34,286 nt of DNA, from the IMG/VR virus record IMGVR_UViG_3300046794_000211, positions 1 to 34,286 of that record, one strand, 5' to 3'. Made by a program: the position numbers and the translations under genes. Position 1 is the first letter of the stretch, and every line of letters begins with the position of its first letter. This stretch comes from a virus. This document shows positions 14,985 to 21,031 of the stretch, one piece after another. The notes beneath the pieces are model-generated. The model searched no databases. It worked only from the letters and a program-made list of their open reading frames with translations, and was not told where the DNA came from.

Positions 14985-15184
14985 GCTGCCTTCCCCTTGA
15001 TCAATTCAAAATGGTCGATACATGCCGCCTTGGCCTTGGCCAGATCCTTACCCGAGTGCAGGATCTTCCCCGCCGGCGCAGGCGACCGGGCGACATAGGC
15101 GTGTCCGACCTCCAGCGCGTACTTGCTGATCAGGTAGCCCTCATCGGACGTGATGCAGTGCTTTGTGGATTGGGTCCAGTTCAT
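14981..15184 (-). CDS. Small phage protein
   Basis: This 67-residue protein begins MNWTQSTKHCITSDEGYLISKYA. A central YVARSPAPAGKILHSGKDLAKAKAACIDHFE suggests a small alpha/beta fold. I do not know its function. The ATG at 15184 was chosen because the sequence upstream of it is poor protein and belongs to the gene before. It overlaps the neighbours on both sides by 4 nt, so it is part of a coupled chain of nin-region genes. Confidence 0.65.
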   Translation of the reverse strand: MNWTQSTKHCITSDEGYLISKYALEVGHAYVARSPAPAGKILHSGKDLAKAKAACIDHFELIKGKAA

Positions 15185-15333
15185 GGGCGCACCGCCGGCA
15201 GTCCGGAGACACATGCATTTTCACGCGACAGATACACTCCGCCCCGAGCCTCACACTGGGCTTGTGCCTCCGAATTCACATAGCCGAAGAACACGAATAC
15301 CGACGCAATGACCAAACACCCGAACCACTTCAT
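15181..15333 (-). CDS. Small secreted or membrane-anchored protein
   Basis: This 50-residue protein begins MKWFGCLVIASVFVFFGYVNSEAQA, a signal peptide or signal anchor, and ends with a short part holding two cysteines (QCEARGGVYLSRENACVSG) that could form a disulfide in the periplasm. It resembles small exported phage proteins of unknown function. It overlaps its neighbours by ATGA on both sides. The much longer reading frame upstream is not supported. Confidence 0.6.
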   Translation of the reverse strand: MKWFGCLVIASVFVFFGYVNSEAQAQCEARGGVYLSRENACVSGLPAVRP

Positions 15334-15461
15334 GGCCGAATCCCCCGCGCGATCAGTTCCCGGCGCAGCAGTCGGCGAATCGCCTCGATGCAACCACCGA
15401 AGGACACCAGAAGGAAGGCAAGCCACAGGTGGAGCAGGATGTCGCTGTGGATAGTGATCAT
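15330..15461 (-). CDS. Small membrane protein
   Basis: This 43-residue protein starts MITIHSDILLHLWLAFLLVSFGG, a single membrane helix, followed by a very basic end (EAIRRLLRRELIARGIRP). It starts inside the end of the NinG gene (ATGA overlap) with AGAGGA 7 nt upstream, and overlaps the next gene by 4 nt. The coupling on both sides is the main support that it is a gene. Function unknown. Confidence 0.55.
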   Translation of the reverse strand: MITIHSDILLHLWLAFLLVSFGGCIEAIRRLLRRELIARGIRP

Positions 15462-16054
15462 GCGGCGGTCCTCTTGAGTTCACGGGTCTTGGCGCGGTAA
15501 TCGGCGGTGATGGCCTTGAGGTCTTCGATGGTGTACTTGCGCACCGACTGGTCGGCTTCGAGCTGTTCCACCGCATCGCGGCCGATGCGCTTGATCAGGC
15601 CAATCCGGTAATCGATGGCGTTGCCAGACAAATAGCGGTTGTCCTGCTTGCTTTGGGCGTGGCAGTTGCGCTCATCGAAGCGCAGGTGCGGTGCAGCGCC
15701 GACGGACCTGTAGTGCCCTGCATCCACCGCGTTGCCGGCCCAGTCGAGTGGGCGGCCGCTGGAGATGCAGGCGTGCCCGGCGAGCTGGTCACGAACGCGA
15801 ATGAACTCGTTGAACGACCTCTGCGCGTCACGCATGTAGTCGCCGCGACTTTTCAGGGCCTCTTTGCGCACCTTGATCTCGCGGCGCTCTACCTGGGCTA
15901 GCTCCGTGCGCTTTTTCTCCTGCTTGGCGCGCGCGATCACCACGGCGCAGTCCGGAGAGCACCAGGTCTGAAAGCTCTCCTTCGGGACGAATGAGGTCCT
16001 GCACGCAACGACACGGCATTTCTTGGGTCGGGGTTGTTTGGCTGGGAGTGTCAT
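15458..16054 (-). CDS. ninG: NinG-like recombination protein
   Basis: This 198-residue protein matches the lambda NinG (Rap) family, a Holliday-junction nuclease of phage recombination. The N-terminus has the zinc-binding pattern KKCRVVACRTSFVPKESFQTWCSPDCA. A long basic coiled-coil region (residues 38-75) follows, and then the core DQLAGHACISSGRPLDWAGNAVDAGHYRS, with its His and Asp residues, and the segment HAQSKQDNRYLSGNAIDYRIGL. The length is usual. It sits in the early-right region with NinB, as in lambda. It overlaps both neighbours by 4 nt. Confidence 0.92.
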   Translation of the reverse strand: MTLPAKQPRPKKCRVVACRTSFVPKESFQTWCSPDCAVVIARAKQEKKRTELAQVERREIKVRKEALKSRGDYMRDAQRSFNEFIRVRDQLAGHACISSGRPLDWAGNAVDAGHYRSVGAAPHLRFDERNCHAQSKQDNRYLSGNAIDYRIGLIKRIGRDAVEQLEADQSVRKYTIEDLKAITADYRAKTRELKRTAA

Positions 16055-16320
16055 GCAACCACCTCCCGCGACTCTTGATGCTCTGGGGTGAAGTCTCCGC
16101 GCAGAGGCATCAGGTCCTGAGTCCGATAGAACTCAGCCCTATCGTCATCGTCGCGATAAGTAACCCAGCCATCGAAAGGAGCAGTCCATATCACGCCATC
16201 TGGCTCGATTGCTTTGCCGCCTTTGAGCAGAAACACATCCAGCGCCACCTGGGTCATGGGCGGCCACTTGAGTCCAGCTGTGAGGGTCAGGGCCAGATCG
16301 CCCGACTTGAACTGGCTCAT
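16051..16320 (-). CDS. Small phage protein
   Basis: This 89-residue protein begins MSQFKSGDLALTLTAGLKWPPMTQVALDVFLLKGG, which suggests a small beta-barrel, and has an acidic end (YRDDDDRAEFYRTQDLMPL). Function unknown. The ATG at 16320 overlaps the stop of the NinB gene by 4 nt, and its own stop overlaps the NinG start. Sequence further upstream in this frame is a shadow of NinB. Confidence 0.62.
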   Translation of the reverse strand: MSQFKSGDLALTLTAGLKWPPMTQVALDVFLLKGGKAIEPDGVIWTAPFDGWVTYRDDDDRAEFYRTQDLMPLRGDFTPEHQESREVVA

Positions 16321-16787
16321 GCTGCCTCCTTGCTGAGTAGGTCGCCGAAGAAGACGCCCTTCTCCGTAAAGTCGGCCACAATGCGGTCGGTGTACTGGAT
16401 GCCCTGGGCGCGGTTGAACAGGCTGGTCACCGGGAAGCCGTCCGGGCCGAACAACTTGCAGTCGCCCATCATTGCCAGCTTCTCTTCGTACGGCAGATGG
16501 CGCATGACCCGGTACCAAGCAGCCTGGAATTCAGGATCCTCGTTGAGCAGGATCTGCACGCCGAAGTGCAGCTTGCAGTGCTTGCGCGCGTCCGAGGCGT
16601 CGCCGATTTGCGTCATCTCGGCGATGCGCTTGTAGAAGGCGAACCACAGGGCGTTCTGGTCGAGCGTGCGGTCCTTGCCAGGGCGCAGCGACACCACCAC
16701 GAACTTCTTCTCGCGGAACATGGCGGTGAGCATGCCGATGGCTTCGGTGAGTTTGCTGGAGCTGTTCACGCTGATCTTGTCAGTCAT
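16317..16787 (-). CDS. ninB: NinB-like recombination protein
   Basis: This 156-residue protein matches the NinB (Orf) family, which helps load recombinases on single-stranded DNA covered by SSB. Characteristic parts are LRPGKDRTLDQNALWFAFYKRIAEMT in the first half and DPEFQAAWYRVMRHLPYEEKLAMMG, then PVTSLFNRAQGIQYTDRIVADFTEKGV, toward the end. The ATG at 16787 has a perfect AGGAGG 6 nt upstream and was preferred to a TTG two codons earlier. It overlaps the upstream gene by 8 nt. Confidence 0.9.
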   Translation of the reverse strand: MTDKISVNSSSKLTEAIGMLTAMFREKKFVVVSLRPGKDRTLDQNALWFAFYKRIAEMTQIGDASDARKHCKLHFGVQILLNEDPEFQAAWYRVMRHLPYEEKLAMMGDCKLFGPDGFPVTSLFNRAQGIQYTDRIVADFTEKGVFFGDLLSKEAA

Positions 16788-17004
16788 AACCAACCTCCTG
16801 CCGAGTCGGCGCCTGCCATTCCCAGTAAGCCCCGTTGTTTTTCATCACGCCTTTGCGCTTCAGGCGCTGCAATGACTTGCTCACCTCGTCCCGCGTGGCG
16901 CTGATGTAGTTGGCGCAAAGGTATGCAGTGCACCCGCCGCCGCGCTGGAAATAGGCGAGGACAGATTCGTCCACCGAGTAGTTTCTGTTTTCCTGGCCGG
17001 TCAT
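16780..17004 (-). CDS. Small winged-helix-like DNA-binding protein
   Basis: This 74-residue protein looks like a single winged helix: SVDESVLAYFQRGGGCTAYLCANYISATRDEVSKSLQRL, then KRKGVMKNNGAYWEW as a wing. Such small wHTH proteins in phage early operons may regulate host or phage genes, or be adaptors, but the target is unknown. The ATG at 17004 overlaps the stop of the zinc-finger gene upstream, and its end overlaps NinB by 8 nt. Confidence 0.65.
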   Translation of the reverse strand: MTGQENRNYSVDESVLAYFQRGGGCTAYLCANYISATRDEVSKSLQRLKRKGVMKNNGAYWEWQAPTRQEVGYD

Positions 17005-17216
17005 AGCCGCCGCACCCCCTGCTTCACCAGCGCTTCGCGCTCGGCGCAAGGCGTGCACAGCTTCACGCCCGGGATCGCCAAGCGGCGGCCTTCCGGAATC
17101 TCATCGCCGCACTCGCATTCAGTGGCGCTGATGCCGGTGTAGCGCGGGATCTTGGCGATACCGAGTTCAACGGTCTTGTCGATCAGATCGAGAGCATCAT
17201 CTGCTACGTCGCTCAT
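17001..17216 (-). CDS. DksA/TraR-type zinc-finger protein
   Basis: This 71-residue protein has the four-cysteine zinc finger of the DksA/TraR family: C-E-C-G-D-E-I-P-E-G-R-R, then P-G-V-K-L-C-T-P-C (residues about 34-58). An N-terminal helix (DDALDLIDKTVELG) corresponds to the short coiled part of TraR-type proteins. TraR-like proteins bind the secondary channel of RNA polymerase and mimic DksA plus ppGpp, so this one may redirect host transcription early in infection. It overlaps its neighbours by 4 nt on each side. Confidence 0.82.
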   Translation of the reverse strand: MSDVADDALDLIDKTVELGIAKIPRYTGISATECECGDEIPEGRRLAIPGVKLCTPCAEREALVKQGVRRL

Positions 17217-17713
17217 TGCTCGAACTCCTTCAGCAATTGGCGCGCGCCCAGGACGGCACCCTTGTCACCAGATGTTTTGCTGATGTCCTTGAGCCAGCCC
17301 AGCATTCGGCTGTTCTGTGCTTTCAGGTCGATGACCATGCCAAGCAACTCATCGCCGTCAGCGTTCATATCGGCCTTGAGTGCTTTGCCAATCGCGCCAA
17401 TGTCGCAAGCAGCCGCCAGAAGCATGCGCTTGTGCGATTCCAGTTCTTTGATCAGGGCCAGCACGCCATCACGCGCAGCAACCATGAACTTGGCGAAATC
17501 AGCGTTGCATGCCTCGACATAGGTCGGCCCGTCGTAGTCGTAGTCCTCGCCTTCGAGACGGAATGGCTTGCCGTAGACGGAGTAAAAACCAGTCGCGCCG
17601 CCCCCCAACGATTCGCCAGAAGGACCGTTAAAGAATGGTTCGGTGTTGCTGTCCCAATCCAGGTCGGCCGGGAATGCCTCAGCCAATAACTTCAGTTCGC
17701 TGTAATCGTTCAT
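17213..17713 (-). CDS. Ead/Ea22-like phage protein
   Basis: This 166-residue protein begins MNDYSELKLLAEAFPADLDW and has a middle with the sequence ADFAKFMVAARDGVLALIKELESHKRMLLAA, a helical pattern seen in Ead/Ea22-type phage proteins. The N-terminal half (residues 20-65) is rich in Gly and acidic residues. The function of these accessory proteins is unknown. It overlaps both neighbours by 4 nt, which places it in the same translational chain as the replication genes. Confidence 0.62.
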   Translation of the reverse strand: MNDYSELKLLAEAFPADLDWDSNTEPFFNGPSGESLGGGATGFYSVYGKPFRLEGEDYDYDGPTYVEACNADFAKFMVAARDGVLALIKELESHKRMLLAAACDIGAIGKALKADMNADGDELLGMVIDLKAQNSRMLGWLKDISKTSGDKGAVLGARQLLKEFEQ

Positions 17714-18426
17714 TGGGAAAGCTCCGGATTCTTGTTCTTGCCGAATTTCGCGAGCAGCAGCGCACGGGCGGACTTGCCGTCGGCCGGGATGCCTTGCTGA
17801 AGGATTCGTGCGTGGGCTTGTTGGTCGGCGATCTCGTTGGCCAGTTCGAATTCAGTCTTCTGGCTGTCGTGGCCGATGCCGGTGAGGATCTTTCCGTCGA
17901 GCTGCTGGCCGGCCAGGGCCCGACGAAGGACGATCTCGTAGTTGCGGTTGAAGCGGTCCTGCAAACCCTTGTCGCTTTGCTTGGCCGAGCGCAGATCGAA
18001 GATCCCTGTTTCGTTGGCAGCGATCTGCACGGCTTCATGGCTGTAGGCACCCATCAGCGCTTCCATCCATGCATCCGCGGCGGTAGGCATGCCGAAGTCC
18101 TCAGGACCGGGTGTACACATGGCGATGAACTCGCCAACGCTCGGTGCGAAGGGCTTCTTGAGCTTGCGGCAGTGCTGGACACCGAACTCGATTTGCTCGA
18201 GCGAACGGATACCGACGGCCGCGAACTCCTTGATCCATTCGGCCTTGGCAGCATCCAGCGCCTCAGTCGAAGGCCACGCCTGACGCCATGCAGGAAAGAT
18301 CCCGCGCAGGCGGCGAAACAGATCGTTCACGACTTCCGCTGTCTGCGGGGTGACTGGCTGCGGCTGGGGTTCACCAATGGCCGGCAGGTTGCCCATGCTT
18401 GCCATAACCTGGTTGACTGGCTTCAT
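17710..18426 (-). CDS. Replication protein P-like helicase loader
   Basis: This 238-residue protein resembles the lambda P family, which recruits the host DnaB helicase to the origin bound by O. The segment VVNDLFRRLRGIFPAWRQAWPSTEALDAAKAEW, followed by IKEFAAVGIRSLEQIEFGVQHCRKLKKPFAPSVGEF, is typical of that family. The N-terminal tail is Pro/Gln-rich. It begins inside the end of the O-like gene (ATGA), as P follows O in lambda. The start is the ATG at 18426. Confidence 0.85.
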   Translation of the reverse strand: MKPVNQVMASMGNLPAIGEPQPQPVTPQTAEVVNDLFRRLRGIFPAWRQAWPSTEALDAAKAEWIKEFAAVGIRSLEQIEFGVQHCRKLKKPFAPSVGEFIAMCTPGPEDFGMPTAADAWMEALMGAYSHEAVQIAANETGIFDLRSAKQSDKGLQDRFNRNYEIVLRRALAGQQLDGKILTGIGHDSQKTEFELANEIADQQAHARILQQGIPADGKSARALLLAKFGKNKNPELSQ

Positions 18427-19187
18427 GGGCTCACCACAAGCCCTTCGGCCCAAGCGCTGCTGTCGAAGTCAGGCTCGGTGGTCTGGCGGCGATTTGGGAA
18501 TGGGTGAACGTTGCTGGTGATTTTGTCCGGGAAGATCCCGGTCCAGCCATTGGAGATCGATGCGAACAGGACTTGATCGGGGCAGCTGTGCCCGACAAGG
18601 GCTTTGGCTTGTTGCTCGCAGCTCTTGGTGGTCAGCGGCTTACGGATTTCTTTGCGGTGCTGGCACCAGTCGGCCCAAGCCTTGTCGGACACGTTTTCAG
18701 GCTTAGCCGTCAACGGGTCGAACTTTGCAACCTTCACCGGAGCGGACGCGACAGGCTTTTGATCTTCCTCTTCTCTTCTCTTCTCTTCTCTGGTCCGCAA
18801 ACTGTCCGCTTCCGATGCGGACAAATTGCGGACAGGCTTGTTTTTTCTATCGTTGCGTTTGCGTTCACTGTCGTTGGCACGGCGTTTTGCGCTGGCCCCG
18901 TTGTGTTCCTCAAAGCGAGGCATGATCAGGCAATGGTCGTCAGTGATTGATGCCCACTCAACATCGACCATGGCTTGAGTGAAGCCAGGCCACCCGATAA
19001 CGGCGTCCATTGCGTCGACGGTATACCCGTGCAGAACGCCGTCATCGGAGTGGGTGTCGAAAATGCTCCAGGCCACATGCAGTCCGCCGATTACCCGCAA
19101 TCTGTCCGCTTGCAATGCGGACACCATGCGGAAAACTTTCGGATGTGTTTGCAGGTCAACGCGCATTTTTATCCAGTCTCCAGCCAT
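18423..19187 (-). CDS. Replication initiation protein O-like
   Basis: This 254-residue protein is likely the origin-binding initiator. The N-terminal part (MAGDWIKMRVDLQTHPKVFRMVSAL, then the helices up to residue 95) is a winged-helix region found in phage initiators. A charged linker follows (residues 85-125, with the repeat REEKRREEE), and the C-terminal segment KAWADWCQHRKEIRKPLTTKSCEQQAKAL, ending in SISNGWTGIFPDK, is a common C-terminal domain in phage O-like proteins. The gene holds two inverted-repeat blocks that could be its own origin. The ATG at 19187 has GAGGGG 7 nt upstream. Confidence 0.82.
   Translation of the reverse strand: MAGDWIKMRVDLQTHPKVFRMVSALQADRLRVIGGLHVAWSIFDTHSDDGVLHGYTVDAMDAVIGWPGFTQAMVDVEWASITDDHCLIMPRFEEHNGASAKRRANDSERKRNDRKNKPVRNLSASEADSLRTREEKRREEEDQKPVASAPVKVAKFDPLTAKPENVSDKAWADWCQHRKEIRKPLTTKSCEQQAKALVGHSCPDQVLFASISNGWTGIFPDKITSNVHPFPNRRQTTEPDFDSSAWAEGLVVSP
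18764..18795 (-). repeat. Pyrimidine/purine tract with CTCTT short tandem repeat
   Basis: About four units of CTCTT lie in the plus strand, coding the charged linker REEKRREEE of the O-like protein. Strand-asymmetric tracts of this sort can be slippage prone, and they border the inverted-repeat block at 18793. The tract may help melt or structure the proposed origin, but it can also be a by-product of the charged linker. Confidence 0.6.
18793..18833. repeat. Iteron-like inverted-repeat block A (candidate origin)
   Basis: Within 41 bp there are four copies of GTCCGC, two in each orientation (starts 18793, 18804, 18817 and 18828), arranged as a nested palindrome with a centre near 18813. The same arrangement recurs exactly 300 bp away (block B), with 32 of 38 bases the same. 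In lambda the origin iterons lie inside gene O and are bound by its product, so this is a candidate initiator-binding cluster. Confidence 0.6.
19094..19132. repeat. Iteron-like inverted-repeat block B (candidate origin)
   Basis: It has the same layout as block A: CCGCAA, then TGTCCGC (19103-19109), a 7-nt centre, GCGGACA (19117-19123) and TGCGGA. The core of 21 bp differs from block A at two bases only. Both blocks code for a similar peptide (SA-x-x-AD-x-LR), so a coding explanation must be weighed as well. Confidence 0.55.
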
Positions 19188-19222
19188 GTCATTTCCCCTC
19201 TTGAGCAAGAGATGGAAGTGGC

Positions 19223-19251
19223 TTGTGCATCCGATAATCTGTTGGCATAAT
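19223..19251 (+). promoter_or_regulatory. Candidate promoter for an OOP-like antisense RNA
   Basis: TTGTGC (19223-19228) and CATAAT (19246-19251) are spaced by 17 nt on the plus strand. The -35 match is weak (3 of 6) while the -10 is good (5 of 6). It lies just upstream of the O-like gene and points away from it. A strong terminator follows about 35 nt after. Confidence 0.4.
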
Positions 19252-19257
19252 CGAGCC

Positions 19258-19311
19258 CAGAATATTGTGCACAGCAATGAAAGAAACCGGGATTGCGCCC
19301 CGGTTTTTTTT
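19258..19311 (+). ncRNA. Candidate OOP-like small antisense RNA
   Basis: From the promoter above, transcription would start near 19258 and stop at the terminator at 19285-19311, giving an RNA of about 50-55 nt with no open frame of note. The lambda OOP RNA lies in the same relative place, between O and cII, on the opposite strand. The sequence itself is not shared with OOP as far as I can see, and the RNA does not overlap the RHH gene's coding region unless it reads through. So this is a positional inference. Confidence 0.45.
19285..19311 (+). terminator. Rho-independent terminator on the plus strand
   Basis: AACCGGG (19285-19291) pairs with CCCGGTT (19299-19305) with a 7-nt loop, followed by eight T. 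No plus-strand gene ends here, so it calls for a short plus-strand transcript. Confidence 0.7.
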
Positions 19312-19367
19312 CGTCTTCAAATCGGTGATTCTTTTCATCGAGTCCTCAATAGTCCCTCGGGGACTTA

Positions 19368-19556
19368 TCAGCCCTTACGCCCCAGTGACGCGACATTGCT
19401 TCGGCTTTTTGGTGGCCGTGTCATGCGGTCGAGCGCTTTATTGATGATTCTTGCCGCGAGCTCTTCGGGTGGAATGCCTTCATGTCTGGCTAGTTGCTCC
19501 AGTTCGGCAAGTCCTCTCCCGTCAAGCTGGATTTCCAGCTCTTTTGTTTCGGGCAC
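19368..19556 (-). CDS. Ribbon-helix-helix protein 1
   Basis: This 62-residue protein fits the ribbon-helix-helix pattern: a short beta strand (KELEIQLD), then helix A (GRGLAELEQLARHE) and helix B (PPEELAARIINKALDRM), with a basic tail. It probably binds DNA as a dimer. It starts with GTG, 4-5 nt after a strong AAGGAGG. It sits with a second RHH gene between the Cro-like gene and O, the place of cII in lambda. A hairpin without a T tract (19351-19365) follows. Confidence 0.65.
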   Translation of the reverse strand: MPETKELEIQLDGRGLAELEQLARHEGIPPEELAARIINKALDRMTRPPKSRSNVASLGRKG

Positions 19557-19574
19557 AGGTCCTCCTTAGGCACT

Positions 19575-19763
19575 TCAGGCCACATCGGTCTTCGAGGTAA
19601 GCTCTTCCATCATCTGGGTCAGTCCACGCTCAAGAATTTCGCGGGCCAGTACGGCTTTTTGGGTGCGTTGATACCTGGCCATTGCGGTCAGCAAATCGTC
19701 GGCAGCGTCATCAAGGCGGACCTTGGTGGGCTTGTCATGCAGGTGGGTCGGGTCTGTGTACAT
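19575..19763 (-). CDS. Ribbon-helix-helix protein 2
   Basis: This 62-residue protein also fits the RHH pattern: strand KPTKVRLDD, helix A AADDLLTAMARYQ and helix B KAVLAREILERGLTQMMEE. It ends 18 nt before the GTG of the other RHH gene. RHH repressors such as Arc and Mnt of P22 act in immunity or antirepressor control, so these two may set the lysis/lysogeny choice in place of CII, but no direct sign of target sites is seen. Confidence 0.65.
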   Translation of the reverse strand: MYTDPTHLHDKPTKVRLDDAADDLLTAMARYQRTQKAVLAREILERGLTQMMEELTSKTDVA

Positions 19764-19793
19764 AGGTCGATTCCTTGCGTGGTTGAAATTTGG

Positions 19794-20033
19794 TTAGGCG
19801 GCAGATTTCTTTGGGTGCGCTTCGGCAAGCAGCCACGCGCAATCGAACGGCTTTCCATGAAGGGCAGCCAGCTCAGCAATTTTCTTGGCGTATTGGGTTT
19901 CGCCTGTGTACTCGGTGCGCGGCAATGCGTCGGCAACAAGCCACTTGTAGATAGCTCTAGGGGTCTTCCCACAGGCCAAAGCCACAGCAGGTACACCACC
20001 GGCATCATCAATCGATTTCTTGAGCGGCCGCAT
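19794..20033 (-). CDS. cro: Cro-like repressor
   Basis: This 79-residue protein is the first gene of the early-right operon, divergent from the CI-type repressor. It has one HTH (GGVPAVALACGKTPRAIYKWLV, residues 12-33) of the Cro/YdaS type. Cro-type proteins shut down repressor synthesis and drive lytic growth. The ATG has GGAGG 4 nt upstream. Its promoter would be the TTGCAT-16-CATAAT at 20069-20096, about 29 nt of leader away. Confidence 0.82.
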   Translation of the reverse strand: MRPLKKSIDDAGGVPAVALACGKTPRAIYKWLVADALPRTEYTGETQYAKKIAELAALHGKPFDCAWLLAEAHPKKSAA

Positions 20034-20053
20034 AAGGCCTCCGAGTCAAATAT

Positions 20054-20123
20054 GAACTTACAGTACATATTATGTCGGAACTGAAAGTACATGCAAGAGC
20101 ATGCGATGCTGAACCTATGGTTC
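20054..20123. promoter_or_regulatory. Rightward operator region with three operators of the form GWAC-N5-GTWC
   Basis: Three sites are visible: GAACTTACAGTAC (20054-20066), GAACTGAAAGTAC (20078-20090) and GAACCTATGGTTC (20111-20123). Centre spacing is 24 and 33 bp. The first two are followed by AT and lie across the -10/+1 and the spacer/-35 of the rightward promoter. The third overlaps the proposed repressor start. The same half-sites recur at the leftward promoter, so they are likely CI/Cro operators. Confidence 0.7.
20069..20096 (-). promoter_or_regulatory. Early rightward promoter (PR-like)
   Basis: On the minus strand TTGCAT (20096-20091) and CATAAT (20074-20069) are spaced by 16 nt, giving a start near 20062 and transcription into the Cro-like gene. 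Two operator-like palindromes overlap it. Confidence 0.6.
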
Positions 20124-20977
20124 AGATAGAAGATATTCGCGCGGCATTCGTCGCCCGGCTAAAAAAAGCGTTATCCGCACACGGCATTGACCAGTGGGGC
20201 GCAGGCGCTCGCCTGGCTGAAATCGCCAAGGTCACCCCAAAGGCTTCGAGTAAATGGCTCAACGGCGAGACGATGCCTGGCCCTGCGAAGATGCAGACTA
20301 TTGCGGATGCGCTCGGCGTGAAGATTGAGTGGCTTCAGCACGGATCAGGAAAAGATCCGGCGCTCTCGCGCATGCCCGATGCAGATGTAGTTGGCGCCGA
20401 GGTTAAATCTGCCGCCGATATCGTGCGTGAGATGCTCTCAAAGCAAGGGAAAGGACTTTCTGAAGACGCACGCAGGCGGCTGCTTGAGGTGGCCGAAGCA
20501 GATGACGGCGGCGGTGCGATTGAGATCGACTACTACCGTCCTGGCGTTGTCGGCGACGAGGTGTGGATTGCGCACTACGATGTTCGCGCCGCGATGGGTG
20601 GCGGACAGATCCCACATGATTATCCCGAGATGCTGCAGGATGTCCGCGTCAGCCCGCAGCATCTGCGCGAGATGGGCGTCGAGTTCAAGGAACACTTCCA
20701 TCTCAAGATGGTGACCGGCTGGGGTCAATCAATGGCACCGACCATCAAGCACCGAGACCCCCTGCTCGTTGATATCAGCATCCGTGAATTCACGGGTGAT
20801 GGGATCTACATGTTTTCCTGGGAAGGTCACCTCTACATCAAGCGCCTTCAGTGGCTGGGTGACGAACAGATCAACATGCTCTCTGACAACCCTCGGCATC
20901 CGCCTCAAACTATCAGAGCCGAAGACACCTATATCCAGGCGCGCGTGCTGCTGGTCTGGAATGCGAACCTGGTGTAA
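20117..20977 (+). CDS. cI: CI-type repressor with S24 (LexA-like) peptidase domain
   Basis: This 286-residue protein is the prophage repressor. The N-terminal HTH (residues about 15-60, with GAGARLAEIAKVTPKASSKWLNG) binds operators. The C-terminal half is an S24 self-cleavage domain: catalytic Ser205 in GQSMAPT and Lys242 in YIKRLQ. At the expected cleavage site the sequence is RAAMGGG, with Met160-Gly161 in place of the common Ala-Gly. An earlier in-frame ATG at 20072 would add 15 residues, but it lies within the operators and has no ribosome site. So I prefer 20117, itself inside the third operator. Confidence 0.9.
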   Translation: MVQIEDIRAAFVARLKKALSAHGIDQWGAGARLAEIAKVTPKASSKWLNGETMPGPAKMQTIADALGVKIEWLQHGSGKDPALSRMPDADVVGAEVKSAADIVREMLSKQGKGLSEDARRRLLEVAEADDGGGAIEIDYYRPGVVGDEVWIAHYDVRAAMGGGQIPHDYPEMLQDVRVSPQHLREMGVEFKEHFHLKMVTGWGQSMAPTIKHRDPLLVDISIREFTGDGIYMFSWEGHLYIKRLQWLGDEQINMLSDNPRHPPQTIRAEDTYIQARVLLVWNANLV

Positions 20978-21000
20978 TCAACCCAAAAGTCATCTCGAAG

Positions 21001-21031
21001 GCGCCAGTTTTGCAAGCATGGCGCTTTTTTT
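21001..21031 (+). terminator. Rho-independent terminator after cI
   Basis: GCGCCA (21001-21006) pairs with TGGCGC (21019-21024), followed by seven T. It ends the repressor transcript and separates it from the P63C-domain gene. Confidence 0.75.

Noticed and set aside
19351-19365. A terminator after the first RHH gene
   Set aside because: The stem AGTCCC/GGGACT is not followed by a T tract on either strand.
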